A stretch of 64,000 bases of DNA from Ulva prolifera (Eukaryota > Chlorophyta > Ulvophyceae > Ulvales > Ulvaceae): NCBI GenBank assembly GCA_023078555.1, contig CM041201.1, forward strand, positions 8,377,172-8,441,171, in the 5' to 3' direction. Below are positions 12,912 through 26,448 of this stretch, in pieces (the stretch's first letter is position 1; every line of letters starts with the position of its first letter). Made by a program: the position numbers and the translations under genes. The notes beneath the pieces were generated by a model. That model worked only from the letters and a program-made list of their open reading frames with translations. It was not told where the DNA came from and did not search any database.

Positions 12912-15900
12912 ATGAGTTCATCAGAAGTCAGGGTCAGCGTCTCCGCTGCATACATCGAGCCGGAGTCGGGACGCACGCTCAAGGTGCTTTCCGACGGCAC
13001 GCTTGTCATCCTCCCCGGTATAAGCAAGCCCCCGATATTCGCCGGCTCAGAGATCACAATCCCACCCTTCATCGCCCTCGTCGCCGCGGCCCCCTCCCAG
13101 GCTCCGGCCGTTGCGCCCGCGTCTGCCGCGACCGCGTCTGCCGCGCGGCAGCCCGAGAAGTCCGCTTCCGCTCCGAGCAGCCCAAAGCAACCGCTGGTGC
13201 TCCCGAATGACGGCCGCTCACAGACGATTCCAGAGGTCGCCCTTGCTCGTGTCGGCTCCGCCTCAGCCGCAGCACCCCCGCAGGCAACCACTGGTGCGCT
13301 CCCCCCCCCCCCCCCCCCCCCCTCTGCCACCCGGCTGCGGCCTGCGACACCCCGTCACCTCTGTTCTTGGTCATCTTTCTTTCAAGCTGCCGCGAGTGAG
13401 TCAATGCCAATCTTGGATGGTGATGTTGTCACAGTCAGTCACTCGTTTAGCAAACGGGCAAACGGGTGTTGCTGCCTTATGCTCGTTGCCTGGTGGCCTG
13501 GCGTCGCCCTTGACGAGGTCGGGAAAAGCAGGACGGCTCCCCCCCTCTCGCCGTGCGACGCAGCGGCGCTCTGCTGCCAGGACAGGCCCATCAGACGGCC
13601 CGCACATACGCCCAACGCCCTCCCCTTGTTCAGGCAGCCAGCAGGTGGCAGTGAAGGTGGAGGAGGCGGCCGCGAGGCCAGCGGAAGGCCCGGCGGCCGC
13701 AGGCCATGGCCAACAGGCGAGCTCTGAAGCCACGGAGCAGGTGAGCCCTGAGACCTGCGTGTCGTGCATCGTCGTTTGCAGCAATGCAGATGCATGCACT
13801 TACGTGACCGCCACCATGACCACCACAGGCCGTCGTAGCTTCGCCGATGGGGGTCCGAGGTGTGCAGGGGCCCGTCTAGAACACGTATAAACAAGACTAC
13901 TGCAGCGCTGTGTGTGCGGCTGTGGCTATGTCGGCTTGCAGAGGGGCTGTGCTGCACAGACGGCCGCGCTGACGCTGTGGCTACCTGTGCAGGGAGGCAG
14001 CCCGAGCGGCGTCGACGCCGCCGACAAGGCCAACAGCGAGCTCCTGCTCAATTTTGCCAACTCCGCTGCGACGGAGCAAGCACAGGCAGCATCCGCTCCC
14101 CCCGTCACGGCCGCCGTCGCCGCGGACCACGCCGCGACCCCCCCGGCCTCTGCCGCAACCACCATCGACGTCGCCACGACGGTTGCAGACAGCGCCGCGG
14201 CCGCGCAGCGGCACGCCGCGGCAGACATGCTTGTGCGCCGCCTGCTGGACACGATCGCGCAGCAGAGCCCGGGCATGGCGCTGCCGGGGGAGGCTGCGGT
14301 GATGCAGAGCTTGTTGCAGCTGTCGAGCAAGTGCATGGACCGCCACGTTGCACCGTCCGAGGCGGAGCTGCGTGCCGCTCTGGAGCGGTGTCTGCAGTGC
14401 GTGCGTCCGGCGGCGTCCGCTTCTGGCTTGGCTACGGTACGCCCCTAGTCCTACATCCCCAGCCCCTCCCAGCCCAGCTGGTTGATGGGGCATACTGTGA
14501 TGAATGCCATGCATGCCGGTTACACCTGTACCAGTCACACATGTACATCAGGGTGACAAGCCGTGGGGTTTGGGGGTTGTGCTGCATCCCATCCACATGA
14601 TTTGTTCAGCCATGCAATACCAGCAGATACCAGTAGGTGGTGATGATGATGTCATCAGCATAGTCATCAATTCACTGCTGAGGCTGTGCAGCTATCAGGT
14701 CCTCATGCAAAAGCCTGGCAAGGTGGCAGTAGCCAGACACCCCACACAGCATCAGTATGACTCCACTCTTGCTCACCCTACCCTATATAGCATGGCCTGC
14801 CCTACATAGCATGTGTCTCCCCGAACAGAAGTGTCCCACTGAGCTGGTGGTCGAGTGTGGTGATGGTGTTCTGTTCAGTTCACATGTGTATACCCAACGT
14901 TACCAACAAATAAGTACAGGGCAGATGAAGCACACCAGTGCATCTCACATCATGTGATGCATCACTGGGAACGCCAAGTCAGTGCCTGTGAGAGTCTGCC
15001 TGTGAGAGTCTGCAGTTGTTGCAGTTGGTGGGTGAGGCCTGGCTTGTGTCTCAGTGCTGCAGGGATCAGGGCATCTGGTGCGAACAACAAACTACTTTTT
15101 GGGAATGAACCAAATCAAGCATACGGTCCAGCTGAGCTGTGTCACACAAACTGCAACTGCCTCTCAGACTTTGTCCTGTCCTGAATGCACATCCCGAGAT
15201 TATAATCATGCACACACATACACACACACTCTTTAAGGGTGCTACCTGCCTGCCCCCCAATTCCAACCAACCTCAACTCATGCTCCAGATCCAGCCTCTG
15301 CATGCCCATTTGATCTGTGTGTCTCAGGGCTTCTTCCAGTTTCCAGGCATCTGAGCTGCCAGGGCTTCTGGTGCAATGTACACGTGTGACCAATGTGCCC
15401 AAGGCAGTAGTGGGTGTTGCTGCTGCTTTACCTTGCCCAATTGCGCAGCAGTCCGCTGGCATGTAACAAATACCTACACATGTCACATGCAGCCAGCGCA
15501 TCAGGCATGATTGCTGTGGCATTGGAGGCACAGGCGTTGCATTCCCTGCCAGCGGTGGTGGTGGTGGAGGCCCTCGCGCCGTGGATGGAAACGTACGGCA
15601 GGCGCTGATGCATCACGAGTGCACTACAGTGTTGCGTAGCCCATTGCGTGCTTACACTGTGTGGCACAAGCCCATGCAGGCAAACTTGTGGTTGCCTACA
15701 CCCACGATGGACAAACATGATGTTATGGGCGTGGCAGTCATGGCAGCCAGAGCCAGCCACTTGCAGAGCCTCCGCAGAGGCTCCCTCGCTCCTGAAACCC
15801 CACCTGCTTTGGTCGCATATGACACCATTCCCGGCAGATGCTGTCAGCTTTTCGCCGTGATCTAGGAAGCCGGGCGAAGTGCCGTGGCACGCCGGTGTCG

Positions 15901-18900
15901 GGCTCCGAGGGAGGCTGGAGCAGCGAATTTACTCATACCTCGTTGCATGCAAGCATGCATGAAGGCAGGGTATTCGGGCATACATACGTGATGTGGCCTG
16001 ACCGACCTCTTTCCATATGATTCCGTGCCTGCAAGATCAGGCCCGGCAACAGCCGGCAGCAAAGCGGATGCAGTACACGACGGCGTGGCCTTGCTTGCGA
16101 GCGTGCTGTGGCTGTTTCGTGCCGTGCTGTCACAATCTAGCATTTGTAGCTCACGTGCAGTTATGTTAAGGCGTGCGCGCTGTTCTATCATTATGTAAGC
16201 CGAAAGCGCAATGCACGCTGTGCGCTGCGGCTGCTAATCGCGGGGTCAGCTGTTTATGGTGCGCAGAAGTATCTCGCACCGCGGTCGCATTTGCCGACAA
16301 GTTCCTGCGGCCATGTGAACAGTCGACGATGCGCGAAACGTTGCGAGCGGTGCACCGCGGTGATAACACCCGCCATATCGCATGCACACTGCTGCGGCGG
16401 TGCTTCACAGGATGGTGGTGCGCCTCCTCCGCCCTGGTGATGCAGGTGATTGGGTCTCTACGGTATTGAGACACAGGTTGTGCTCCTTTGTCTTCCTGTG
16501 TTCGGTCCGAACGCGTCGGCTGAGGCGCAAGCATGCTCGCGCGAGCTCGTCCCAGGCAATGCATCGCTGTGCATACCTTTGCTCGAAAGTTCACAGCTAG
16601 GGACCCGCCGTTGCGACAGGGTTTGCAGCCGTTCGTGGGATAGCATAGCGCCCTCGAACGCTCGCGGGGCTGTGCGATTGTCGACAGTGCGGCATCGCAA
16701 TGCCATGATCGAGTCCGAATCGCACACTGCCCCAATTGTGTTCGTCTTCTCACGCTGACTCACGCCAGACCCCTATCGTCATGCATTGCCGGGTCGCGGT
16801 CGACCCGGCGGATGGTCGAGTTTCTGCTACATGCAGTTATCGTCGTCATGCCTGCGCAGCATGCAAATCAACCGCTTTGTCATGTGTCATGTAAATTTGC
16901 CTGATCTCATGCATATATGCGGCGAGCAATGCGTGGCACTGAGTGGCCGCGGCTGCGGCGCCCAGCATGCAGCCGCATTGCACGGATCGAGGGCAAAGGC
17001 CGAGAGGCAGCGGTGCACCGCAGGCATCGCACAGCACACGGAACACTCTCCAGCCATGCCGCATCAGCACCGCCCTCGGACGCATGCGGCACGTGTCACC
17101 GATGCGGCCGCGACGTGTCACGCCCCAGCACGCCCAGCAAGCACCTGCGCCAGCTGCCCCCTTCAATTAAGCAAAGTCGTCTCTGCTCGTCGGCACAACC
17201 TGCTCGAATCGCTATCCAAGGGTGACTTTCATGTCATCTGTCTGGAAAAGACCATGACGCCCTCGCTGACCGCACCATAGGCGTTTCCGAAACAAGGCGC
17301 TCCAGTGAGTCCATATCTGGTCAACCTCCAGCACCTGATTTTCGCGGCGCCCACCCGCCTGCGCCCCACTCTTGCTTGCAGCGGCGCTCCGCTGGTCGTG
17401 TGAATGGAGACCGCGTGCGTTGTCTCTGCACACATCGCAGCCGCGCCCTGTAGCGTCTGTTCGGGCCGTCAGTGACAACTTGTCATCCTTATGGCGCACG
17501 CCGCGATTCACACGATGACTACGCCCCCGCACCCTTGCGCCTGCACCGGGTAATCTTCACCTCATGGCCCGCAGCCTCCGCCGTGGCCGGCGGCGACGCC
17601 TCCGCGACTGAACCCGCCGGGACGAAACATATTGTGTGTCATACCAACAACTGTCCACGCTGCCTCGCGGACGTTGCGTGCTGGCGCACACGCTCGTGGT
17701 GGCGTGAGCCAACGCCACAACCAGGGCATTGGTGCGTAAAGCTCCCGAGCTGGTATACCGGCTTTCGCGAAGGTGGCAGCCCTTGCTGACATCAGAAGTC
17801 AGCGTCACTTGATGTCACATCATGGTCAGGTGACGAGCCGGGCAGTGCATACAGCTAGGACGAGGTGTCCAATCAGATAACAGGACATGCATCTCATGCA
17901 CCCAGCCACCTGATTTATGCATCGGCTGGCTGGCTTGGTTTGCTCACTCATGGGTCGATCATGTCTCAACTCACCCAACAACATTGTCTGTGCAGGCTGG
18001 GACACCCCGCGCCTCCGCAGCCGCTGCCGCTGCTGCCGCCGCTGCTGCAGCCCAAGGTGGCAAGGCTGGTGGCAAGGGCACGACCCTCCCGGCACTCGCC
18101 TTTACCGCGCCGCCCGCGACCGCCTCCCAGAACGCAACCATCCACCACTCTTCACAGTGGAACTCCGCCGCGCTGGCCAGCCTGCAGGTTGCAGGGGTGC
18201 CCGTCGGCAACAAGCGGCCCGCGGACACTTTCCCGCAGTCCTCCGCTGCCAACCCCAAAACCCACCGCCCCGCGCTCGCTGCCGCGTCGATCCCAGCCCT
18301 CCCCGCGATCGGCTCCCAATCCCAGGCCGACCCCGCCGCCCCTGACTCCTCCCCTACCCCAACCATCTCCCAGCGGGACCATGAGACGATGCAGCTGCTC
18401 CGCTCTCTGCACGGAGACCCTAACGTTGCCATCAAGATCCTGCAGAAGGCGATGGACCGGCAGGTGCCGGGGCAGGTCCCGACCGTGACATCCCCTCCGC
18501 CCCCGCTCCAGGCCGTCCCGCCTTCCCCCACCCCGCCCCCAGAGTCCCCGGGCGCCAACCGCCGCGCGCTCCTACAGCTCCTCCAGCAGAACCCCCACCT
18601 GCTGACCATGCTTGAGCAGAACCCGGGGAACGAGAGCCTGCGAGCAATGCTCAACGCAGTCCTCAACGCCGCGATGACCCCCCCGACGCCCCCCCCGCCG
18701 CCACCAGAGCTCCCGGTCGTGCTCCGAGACATGCAGCAGGCCGGCGCAGGCGACCCAGCGATCATGCATGCTCTGCAGACGCTGATGCAGCAGCGGCTGC
18801 TGCAGAGCCACATGCCCAACCCGCCCCTCGCGCACCCGGCTACCTCCTTCTTCGCGCCCAGCAGCGCTGCGCCAAACAGCACCAGCATGCCGCTGCACAC

Positions 18901-19393
18901 GATCCCTATGAGCCTGCTGAAGGCCGCTGCTGCGGCGAAGAACCCTGTGCCTGCGACCGCCGCCGCGCCGGTCGAGGCGGGGTCGTATGGCGCCTTCCCG
19001 AGAGACGGCCGCCGACTCAGCGCGGCAGATGAGGGGGCAGTAGCAGCGATCGCGCGCCTGCAGCAGATGCAGTCGCAGACGTCACCACAGTTGACTGCGG
19101 ATCTGATGCAGCGCGCCGCCATGCTGCGGCCGCCGGCAGCCTCGCAGCCGGCGCCGCCCACGAGCGCGCATGGCGGCGTGCTGGGCCTGGACGCGGCAGC
19201 GCTGGAGCGCCTGGGGCAGCACATGCGGCAGCCGCCGGGAGCAGCAGCGCAGATCGCCGCGATGCGGCCGACGCCACAGGACGCGTCGCATACGCAGCAG
19301 CTGCTGCAGCTACTGGACACGATGGCGCGGAGGGGGGGTGCCCCCCTGCGCCGACAGAGCAGTGGGCAGCCGAACGGCGCCAGCTCAACGTGA
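12912..19393 (+). CDS. Ala/Pro/Gln-rich low-complexity protein, 776 aa, function unknown
   Basis: Four exons: 12912-13293, 13634-13740, 13993-14436 and 17996-19393. All junctions are GT-AG with matching phases (1, 0, 0), giving 2,331 nt. The phase-0/phase-0 match across the 3.56-kb third intron supports a single gene. The N-terminus (residues 1-60, containing SGRTLKVLSDGTLVILPG) is the least biased part. Most of the rest is Ala, Pro and Ser linker broken by short amphipathic helices, for example MLVRRLLDTIAQQSPG, ETMQLLRSLHGDPNVAIKIL, RRALLQLLQQNPHLLTML and IMHALQTLMQQRLLQ. The repeated small helical blocks suggest a scaffold or transcription-associated protein, but that is inference only. 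An upstream in-frame extension to 12609 is rejected because of the TATA box. Opposite-strand open frames over the last exon are by-products of its GC-rich Ala/Pro codons. Confidence 0.75.
13301..13322 (+). repeat. 22-base poly-C run inside intron 1
   Basis: Uninterrupted C run that begins seven bases after the start of the GTGCGC donor at 13294. Read through, it gives poly-Pro in any frame, so automatic gene models may wrongly extend exon 1 across it. Its length is also prone to sequencing error. Confidence 0.9.
14437..17995 (+). other. 3.56-kb intron 3 of the Ala/Pro-rich gene
   Basis: Bounded by ACG|GTACGC at 14437 and TGTGCAG| at 17995, phase 0 on both sides. Other introns in the window are mostly below 600 nt, so this one is exceptionally long. 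I find no convincing nested gene on either strand; open frames are short and compositionally random. The interval has CA/TG-rich tracts near 15210-15230 and many GCATGC motifs. Confidence 0.6.
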
Positions 19394-20094
19394 CAGGATA
19401 CCCCTCGCGGTACACTGCGGTGGTCGTGCTAAAGTGTTGGGGGGGATTGGCTAGGGCTCCTCTGCTTGTCCAGCAGAACTATTTTATTGCATGCGGGTTG
19501 CGGATGGCGAGACGCCTTGTAGTGATTGCACGTCGAGAGCGTGCTCTTTGCAGTGCCTGCTGCATCAGTGCGGGAGTTGTTGCTGATTTGCTATTGTCGA
19601 TCAGATCTGTAGATGCCTATCTCTCGAATGTAGACCATTATGGCAGGTGCATTGCACTGACCCTTCGCAACCGCCGTGCAACTCGCATCGACATGTGACT
19701 GAACTTAAGACTATCACCTTTATGCAAAGTAACCTGAAGTGAGACTCTGCAGGCATGCTAGCAGTGCCGATGCCAGCATGGACTGTAGCGGCCCAGTTGT
19801 AACAGATCATTCATGAGACTTTTTACATGCGATCCTGAAGAAACAGAACTGCGTGGAACTCATGAGTCAGCAACTTAAGGCAACGCCAGAGTCTGCCAGC
19901 AAACAGCTGGCATTGAAAGAATACAGTCGTCTCATATGCAATCGCCATTGTGGCTTTTGCCGCTGCACCATGCCTGCACAATCCCATGCATAGGGGCCCA
20001 TTTTCAGGCTCGTTTCCATCCAAATTTTCACAACAGTCCTGAAGCCTGCACCTTTCTGCTCACTAACAGTCACTTATGCTCATCTTGCGAGCCA
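19394..20094. other. Tail-to-tail intergenic region
   Basis: 700 bp between the stop codons of two convergent genes. It holds their 3' UTRs; I see nothing else in it. Confidence 0.5.
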
Positions 20095-22876
20095 CTACAT
20101 CATTTGCATGCCTTGATTCGTCACAGGCCCTACCACCAGGTTTGGGTCTATGACATAAGACGCATATTGTGGCAAAGGCTGTCCACCCGCAGCCACCCCG
20201 TACCCCGGAGGAATGCCGTACGCAGCAGGCGATATCGCCACGTGCTGCGCACCGTTTGACATTGGGGGCGCCGCCACGAATGTTGCAGTGGCCTGCGTGG
20301 GGTAGGCGGCCTGACTTGGGTCCCCCTGCATGCACCAGCACTTTCACACATCCGTTCCACACACAAACACACGGCACGCATGCACTGCACCAACCCAGCC
20401 TCCCACCCCCCTTCAAGGCACCGATTCACTCACACTTGAGTCCAGTGCATGGAAACTGAGATCTCAGCAGTTGTTGGAGGGCAGTGCTCCCCTGGTGCAA
20501 GCTTGTCTAGATTGCGATCAGTGCAGCGCACAGAGACCACACCGCCTCAGCAGCGAAGTAGAGGCAACCACCAACACATCAAACACCACTGCACGCTCTG
20601 CTGTGGCAGCTAGAACAGGCACGGTGCCGGCGAGACGAGTGATGGCATGGCATTGCGAGGATGCGATCGCCAGTCGCATGCGCCTGCAGTGGAGGTGAGG
20701 GCACACCGGTGGCTGGCTGGTATAGTACACCTGGTGGTTTGGGATGTATCCTGGTGGAGCCACAGAGGCAATAGGCATGGGGCCAAGCGGCGTTGACATC
20801 ATCGACTGCAGCTCATGCCGCAGCATGACCCCCTTCGCAGTCGCGGGCGACATATACCGCGCGGCGTGCTGCGGAGCGTCGCCGTGCTGCTCTGACCCTG
20901 CACAGACCAAGCCTGCTGTGAACCATTGCTGCAACACAGGAGAACATGTTGAATGGCCCTGTGTCTCGGTCTGGCCAGAGCAGGGGAGCTGAATGACTGC
21001 GCAGTGGAGTGAGGAGCAGTGCACCTGGCGCGCGTGGGGGCGGCATGCCGCCGGCGACGGGCTGCCCGACTGCAGGGCCAGGCATCGCCGCGCCGCCCTC
21101 TGCGGGCTCGCCACCCATCGGCAGGAAGCCGGGCGCGTTCGGGTTGAAGTGTACGTTCTGGGGGTCATCGTCGACGTGGTGCACTGGGACCATCGAAGGC
21201 GCCGCGGGCATCGCGGCTCCCGCATCCGGGTAGTGCCCCGCCGCATGCGCGGCTTCCCCCCGGTTTGCGAGGTACCGCCTGCTGCCGGCTGGAGCCTCTT
21301 TCGCCCCGGAATCTTGGCCCGGCCGTTGGGGCGGGTGGCCGGGTGCATGAGGCAGGGAGACATCCCGGCCATGGAACGTCGGGCGGGCCTGACCTGCCGC
21401 AGCGGCGGCGCGGGGGCGGCGGCCCGCTGACGCACCGCGGGCATCCTCTGCATGAGCATACAGCTCAGTAGGCGTCACCATAGCCCCTCTACCCGTGCTG
21501 CGGCGGCCTGGCGCCCCGCGCCCCGGCCCCCTGCCTGGTGCACCAGAGTCAGCTGGCCCCATTGGATCGTAATGAGCTGCGTCCGGGGACAGGAGGTCGT
21601 CCTGACAGGAGGGGTCCGAGTACTGCAGCTCGTCCTGTGGCCGTGTGCTGGTCGTGTCTGTGCCATGTGGAGGGTTGGGGGCATGCATGTCACGCCCTCG
21701 TCCGCGGCCCCTGCCAGCCATTGCTCGGCCGCCCCTGCCGCGGCCACGCGCCTCCCCGCCGTAAGAACCCCGCACATGCCCCTCACCAGATTTCTGACCG
21801 TTGGTATCAACCTGCGTTCGGTGTGAAAGGTGAAACAGGATCGTTGTGGAGCCACGAAGTGCAACAACACCAGCGATAGCCGAGGGAAGGAAACGCTGCA
21901 AGGGGACAAAGACTCAAGGAGGGGACACACCATCCTTGGGGGTGCAGTGTCGTTCTTGATGAGCTCTTCGAATCCGTCGTGAGCCCATTTAGTATTTTTA
22001 TCCTTTTCCCACAACTGTGCGCTCCTGCATCAACATCCCAACTCAGAATCACGGTTCGGGACTGTGTCATTCCACCACAGCTCAGTCTCCACACCTGCCT
22101 CTGCCTCTGCCTCGGCCTCTGCCCCTGCCGACGTATCGATCATCGTGACAGAAGAAGTGATATCCAAAGGAAGGGACTTCGTATGGCTCAAGGGGTTTGT
22201 GCTGCCGCCCTGCTTGGGGCTGATCTTTGTCTGCTTCTGCTTCATCAGATTGAGGAGACTCTGCATCATCATCCACATCGTCTTGGCGGGATGCCTTGTC
22301 GCCCTCTGATGAGCCACCACTGACAGTGGCCTGAGTTTCACTCTCAACTGCGGGTGGTCGCTCAGGTTGTGGAGCATTCGCCTCTGGAATGGCTTCAGAT
22401 ACCACGAATGTCTGCTCAGAATCTTCCACATGCCCACGTTCTGAAGCAATCTGCATGCTGCTCGGGTCGGGCAATGCGCTCGGCACATCGCGTCCTGCCG
22501 AGCTAGTGTCCGACCCGTCTGACGCTGCTGCCGGCAGTTCAGGCGACTCTTCAATCTCTTTTGAGGGATCTGGGCATATTTGATCAGTGCTATGCGGCGA
22601 AGAGGCATCCGGCAGAGCAGGTTGTTGCCCCGAGCTCAAAGCAGCTTCTGAGGACGCCGGTGCGACCGCGTGCAGCTGGGCTGTGTCCGTTTTCAAACGT
22701 ACATCGGGTGCGGCAGATGTCTGCACAGTAGCTGCGTTGAGATGCTTTGTGACGATCTTTCGATAGCAATTCTGGACTCACGACACATGACGACGGACCT
22801 CCTCCTCTATGTCTGAGAAGTCAGACTCTGCACATGAGCCCTCGTCATCACTTGCATCCCTCCGCAAAGTTGCCAT
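20095..22876 (-). CDS. CASC3: Barentsz/CASC3 (MLN51) exon junction complex protein
   Basis: Core exon junction complex component that binds eIF4AIII through its SELOR (Btz) domain and marks spliced mRNA for export, localisation or decay. Six exons on the minus strand: 22787-22876, 22095-22720, 21931-22024, 21025-21811, 20707-20897, 20095-20325. All phases agree, total 2,019 nt (672 aa), stop TAG. The N-terminus is acidic (ESDFSDIEEEV), followed by a Ser/Pro/Asp/Glu-rich stretch. The Btz motif is in two halves: PYEVPSFGYHFFCHDDRY at the end of exon 2 and LWEKDKNTKWAHDGFEELI in exon 3, joined by an RG repeat. Exon 4 is RGG-rich and then Gly/Pro-rich, and the C-terminus contains GYIPNHQVYYTS. 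Exon 1 uses a GTGTCG donor, chosen over the nearby GTGAGT because only it keeps the frame. Confidence 0.88.
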
Positions 22877-24263
22877 GACACTAAGATAGTGCAGGAAGGG
22901 TCCGAATTGGGACAGTGCTTGCCGCAAGCTCAATTTGGTCACATACGACAGCAACACTCGTGTCTACCAGACTGATCTAGGCTGTTGTGATTCCGTAAAC
23001 CATCAGCTCTGCAGATTGGCGTTGATGGGTGCTTGTGCAGCGATTTCTGTCGTGGTCATGAGCTGCTTGTCGCACCAGTGCCACCCATCGTCAGCACATG
23101 TTTGTGATGCGTTGAACGGCCCGCACGCTTTGCAAAGCTTGCATCAAAATCAAACCATGTATTCCATATGAGTGCGCACGAGCTGCACAGCCTATGAGCT
23201 GACAGTTTGTTCGCCATCCGTGGTTGCGCAGTGTTGCAGAGAAAGAGGTGACTTCAAGCTGTGATGCAATCGTACAGCCGCCGCCAAACTTTGACTTTCA
23301 ATAATGTTGCGTCACAGATAACGAGAGTACAGCCCAAGGTCACCGAAGGTGCTGCGTGGAACAGTACAATGAGTGAGGTGAGCAGCGACACGTTACTGCA
23401 GCCAACGCATCGGTGAATGCGTTTCGCTGGTCAAGTCTGATTCAATAGATGACTTCATGCCAATGGGTAGCTCAGCCTTTCAGTTGTGAGTCAACCGCGA
23501 CTGCTGAGATGGCCCCAAACCATCAGAGTTTCAGTTCACATCAGTTCTCTTCACATTCCAAGTGATCTATCCTCCAGAGATGCCCAATGGCACATGCCAT
23601 CAAGCACTAAGTCTGCCTCGGACACGTGTGGATTTAGTCTCACTTACTGCTCTGGTACACTGTGCTGCCAGGCCTCCAGTCCACTGCATCACTGAAGCAT
23701 GCAAGTTACCAATACCTGTGCAGCTGCAGCTGCTGCCAGCTGGAATATGCAGTTCATGCAATCCAATGCCTGGTCAGAATAGCCATTTCACAGCCATTTT
23801 ACTAGTGTAGAGTAAACTGTGCTGATTTTTTGAACCTGATACTAGCACTGACTACTAGCCCCGACTACCAGCCACAGTGGTAAGTTCAGGGAGTGACTAC
23901 TGCATTTCAAAATGGCACTGGGGAAGGGGGGGGTGTGGGTAAGAGGCTTTGTCTGGTTTAGCTAACCATGTGTTACTACAGCCATGCATTGAAAACAACA
24001 TTTACAGCAACTAGTACAAGCAAGCGCAATATGAGCCAGTATGAGCGCTGAGGGGCATGCAATCCCATAGAAACATTCCGTTGCGCAAACTCATCAACAG
24101 AATGGTACTGCGAGAGTCAGTGATGGCTTGAGATGCTGATCTGCTCCTGCCAAAGCTGTTGATGAATGACCACTTAAATGTGCAATAGCACGTATGCATG
24201 GAGTCTGTGTTACAGTGTCTCTCTCGTTGGGACCGCTGGGAATCCTTCAAGAAACACATGATC

Positions 24264-24287
24264 AAAAAAAAAAAAAAAAAAAAAAAA
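24264..24287 (+). repeat. A24 homopolymer tract
   Basis: Twenty-four consecutive A residues. It could be the tail of an old retroposed copy on the plus strand, but I see no target-site duplication or recognisable source, so it is recorded only as a simple repeat. Confidence 0.9.
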
Positions 24288-26448
24288 TCAAATGCATTCA
24301 AAACAACTCTGCTTCATGGTCAGAGTGGGCTTGTGTGGTTGAAAGCTTGTATGCCTGAGCTTGTGGCCTCAGGCTGTGGGATAGGTCATGCCTTGCTAAA
24401 TGTTCTGGGAGGCACTTATGCAGGGCTGCAAGCAGTTGTGACCAAGTTTGGTTCTGTAGTCTGCACAACTCGTTCTCCTTCATCTGCGAGATGATCCCCT
24501 GGTATGGTGCAGGCACGAATTGAGGCCCTGTGCTGTGCCAGAGTGGACCCCCCCCCCCCCCTCCCACCCGCCCCCTGCCCCTCCATCTGCTGTTGGGCAC
24601 CATGCACCCTCCAGACCTGGGCAGCCAGCACACCATGATGTATGCAGAATCTTTGAAGACATCTGCGTGCCTGCATCATCCCCAGATGCGTCCCTTCATT
24701 ATTATCCCCACATGTGCATCTGTCCTCTTGCAAATTCCTTTATGCCTGGGTGACCTACTATTACTGTCACCACAATTGGCCGTGTGCCCCGCCCTTCACG
24801 AATTTCTTCGTTGTGAGGTTCACAGTACAGCATCTTCATTGCAGCAGATCCGCTGGCTGAGACCGTCCCTGCAGTGCCAGTGGGTAACCCCACTGTGCTT
24901 CGTCCACAATCACGCTCCTAAATCACGTTCCATACTTGCTAATAACTGTCCAGTTTTATTTGCTCTTCTGTGATCCTGTCGCTATAAACTGACTTACAGT
25001 TTGAAGCACGGCGCTGGTTCGTTCGTGCTCAGTCTCGAGCTCATGATCACCAGTGGGCTTCCGCCCGTGCCGATGAGATGTACCAACTAGAGGAAATGGC
25101 TAGAGGTTATGAAATGGATAGAGGTTGTGATTTACGCTTCGGCGTCACGCCGCGACACATAGCGTCTGTAGACAAGAGCTGAACGGGAACGACGACCGGT
25201 GATGCAACATATACAGCATCCCTGCGCTTATATACCTTCCACATAATAGACGTAATGCCGGTGATATCGATGTATGATGAGCAAGTGTGTGCTCTAGACA
25301 CCACACACTCTCCAATGTGTCAAGTTAGTTTTGTCACACCTGCAGGCTGATGGATTCGTCTGGGCTTCTCGGCTCGTGTAGAGGCTAGACTATGACTTGT
25401 ACACGTATCCATGGTGTGATCATTCTAGACGCCGAGCGATTTATAACACGATGCAGCGTCCATAACAAGCTTGCACGCTAGCGCTTTTGCACGATATGAC
25501 AGGCACTATCGCCGACCTGCTGCGCAGTTTACGCGGGCACACGTCAGTACTAGTGACGGGCTAGCTCATCGCGCGTGAGCCACTGCAGCCATGGCCCAAC
25601 GTGTGAACCACATGCCCAGCTGCGAGCCGTGCCACACTCAGTGCGCACAACTGCTTTAGCTGACCCTTCTACAGCTGTGCACAATGTAGCTATTCATGTA
25701 TGCATACGATACATCAGATGCATACATATGTCACGCGGTTGAAGTCTGCATATGCATGAGCTTTGCAGACCGGAGCTGTCATCGACACAACGCTATGGTC
25801 ACAATGTTGCATGCAACCCCATGCATGTGCTCCAAGAAGTGGCCATGGCATCTGTCGCGCACAACTTGATACCATGCAGCTGCGAAACTGTTGGCCGTGA
25901 TTGAAACGAGTCACCAGCATATCATCATGATCACTGCACATGACCATGCCCGTTGGAAAATCTTGCAAGGCCTTGTATTGCTCTGGCTAGACTGACCAGG
26001 CTGCATACATGCCGTATCCGGAGGATCCTGAGTGGCCATGAATATTCTATATAGGGTGTGTACAAGATATCTCAAGGCTCTCTCCCAAGGCAGGCCAGTT
26101 TGGCACTTGCACCACACACTCATGTGCATGCAAGAAGCAAAGATGACCTTCATGGGGAGAGACATCTGTCTGGTGCCTTGTTATGCAGCATGCCACCATA
26201 TGCATAGGGGTGTCAGAAGCTGAGATGGATGTGTGGCCCCAACACTGTTGGGTGCAGTGGCACTGCCGCAGTCAAGCAGTCAGCAGTCAGCAGTCAAGCG
26301 TGGGGGGTCAATCCCAGAGGCCAGAGGCGGATGTGTGGCACCCCAGCATGGTCATGGGTTCTTGTTGCAATCTCCAAAACTACCATCGTTGCCAGCATGT
26401 GATGTGATGCTGTTGCTGTTGGCTTGAGCCAGTGCAGGCCCGGCCTGC

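Noticed and set aside
15210-15235. CA-repeat tract
   Set aside because: Short and imperfect; ordinary simple sequence within the large intron.
17971-19320. 449-codon minus-strand open frame
   Set aside because: It mirrors the GC-rich Ala/Pro exon on the plus strand, whose exon phases agree over four exons.
20518-21459. 313-codon minus-strand open frame
   Set aside because: Part of it is Barentsz exon 5; the rest is another frame over exon 4 and an intron.
24548-24562. C run with open frames on both strands
   Set aside because: Low-complexity; poly-Gly/poly-Pro readings with no supporting exon structure.
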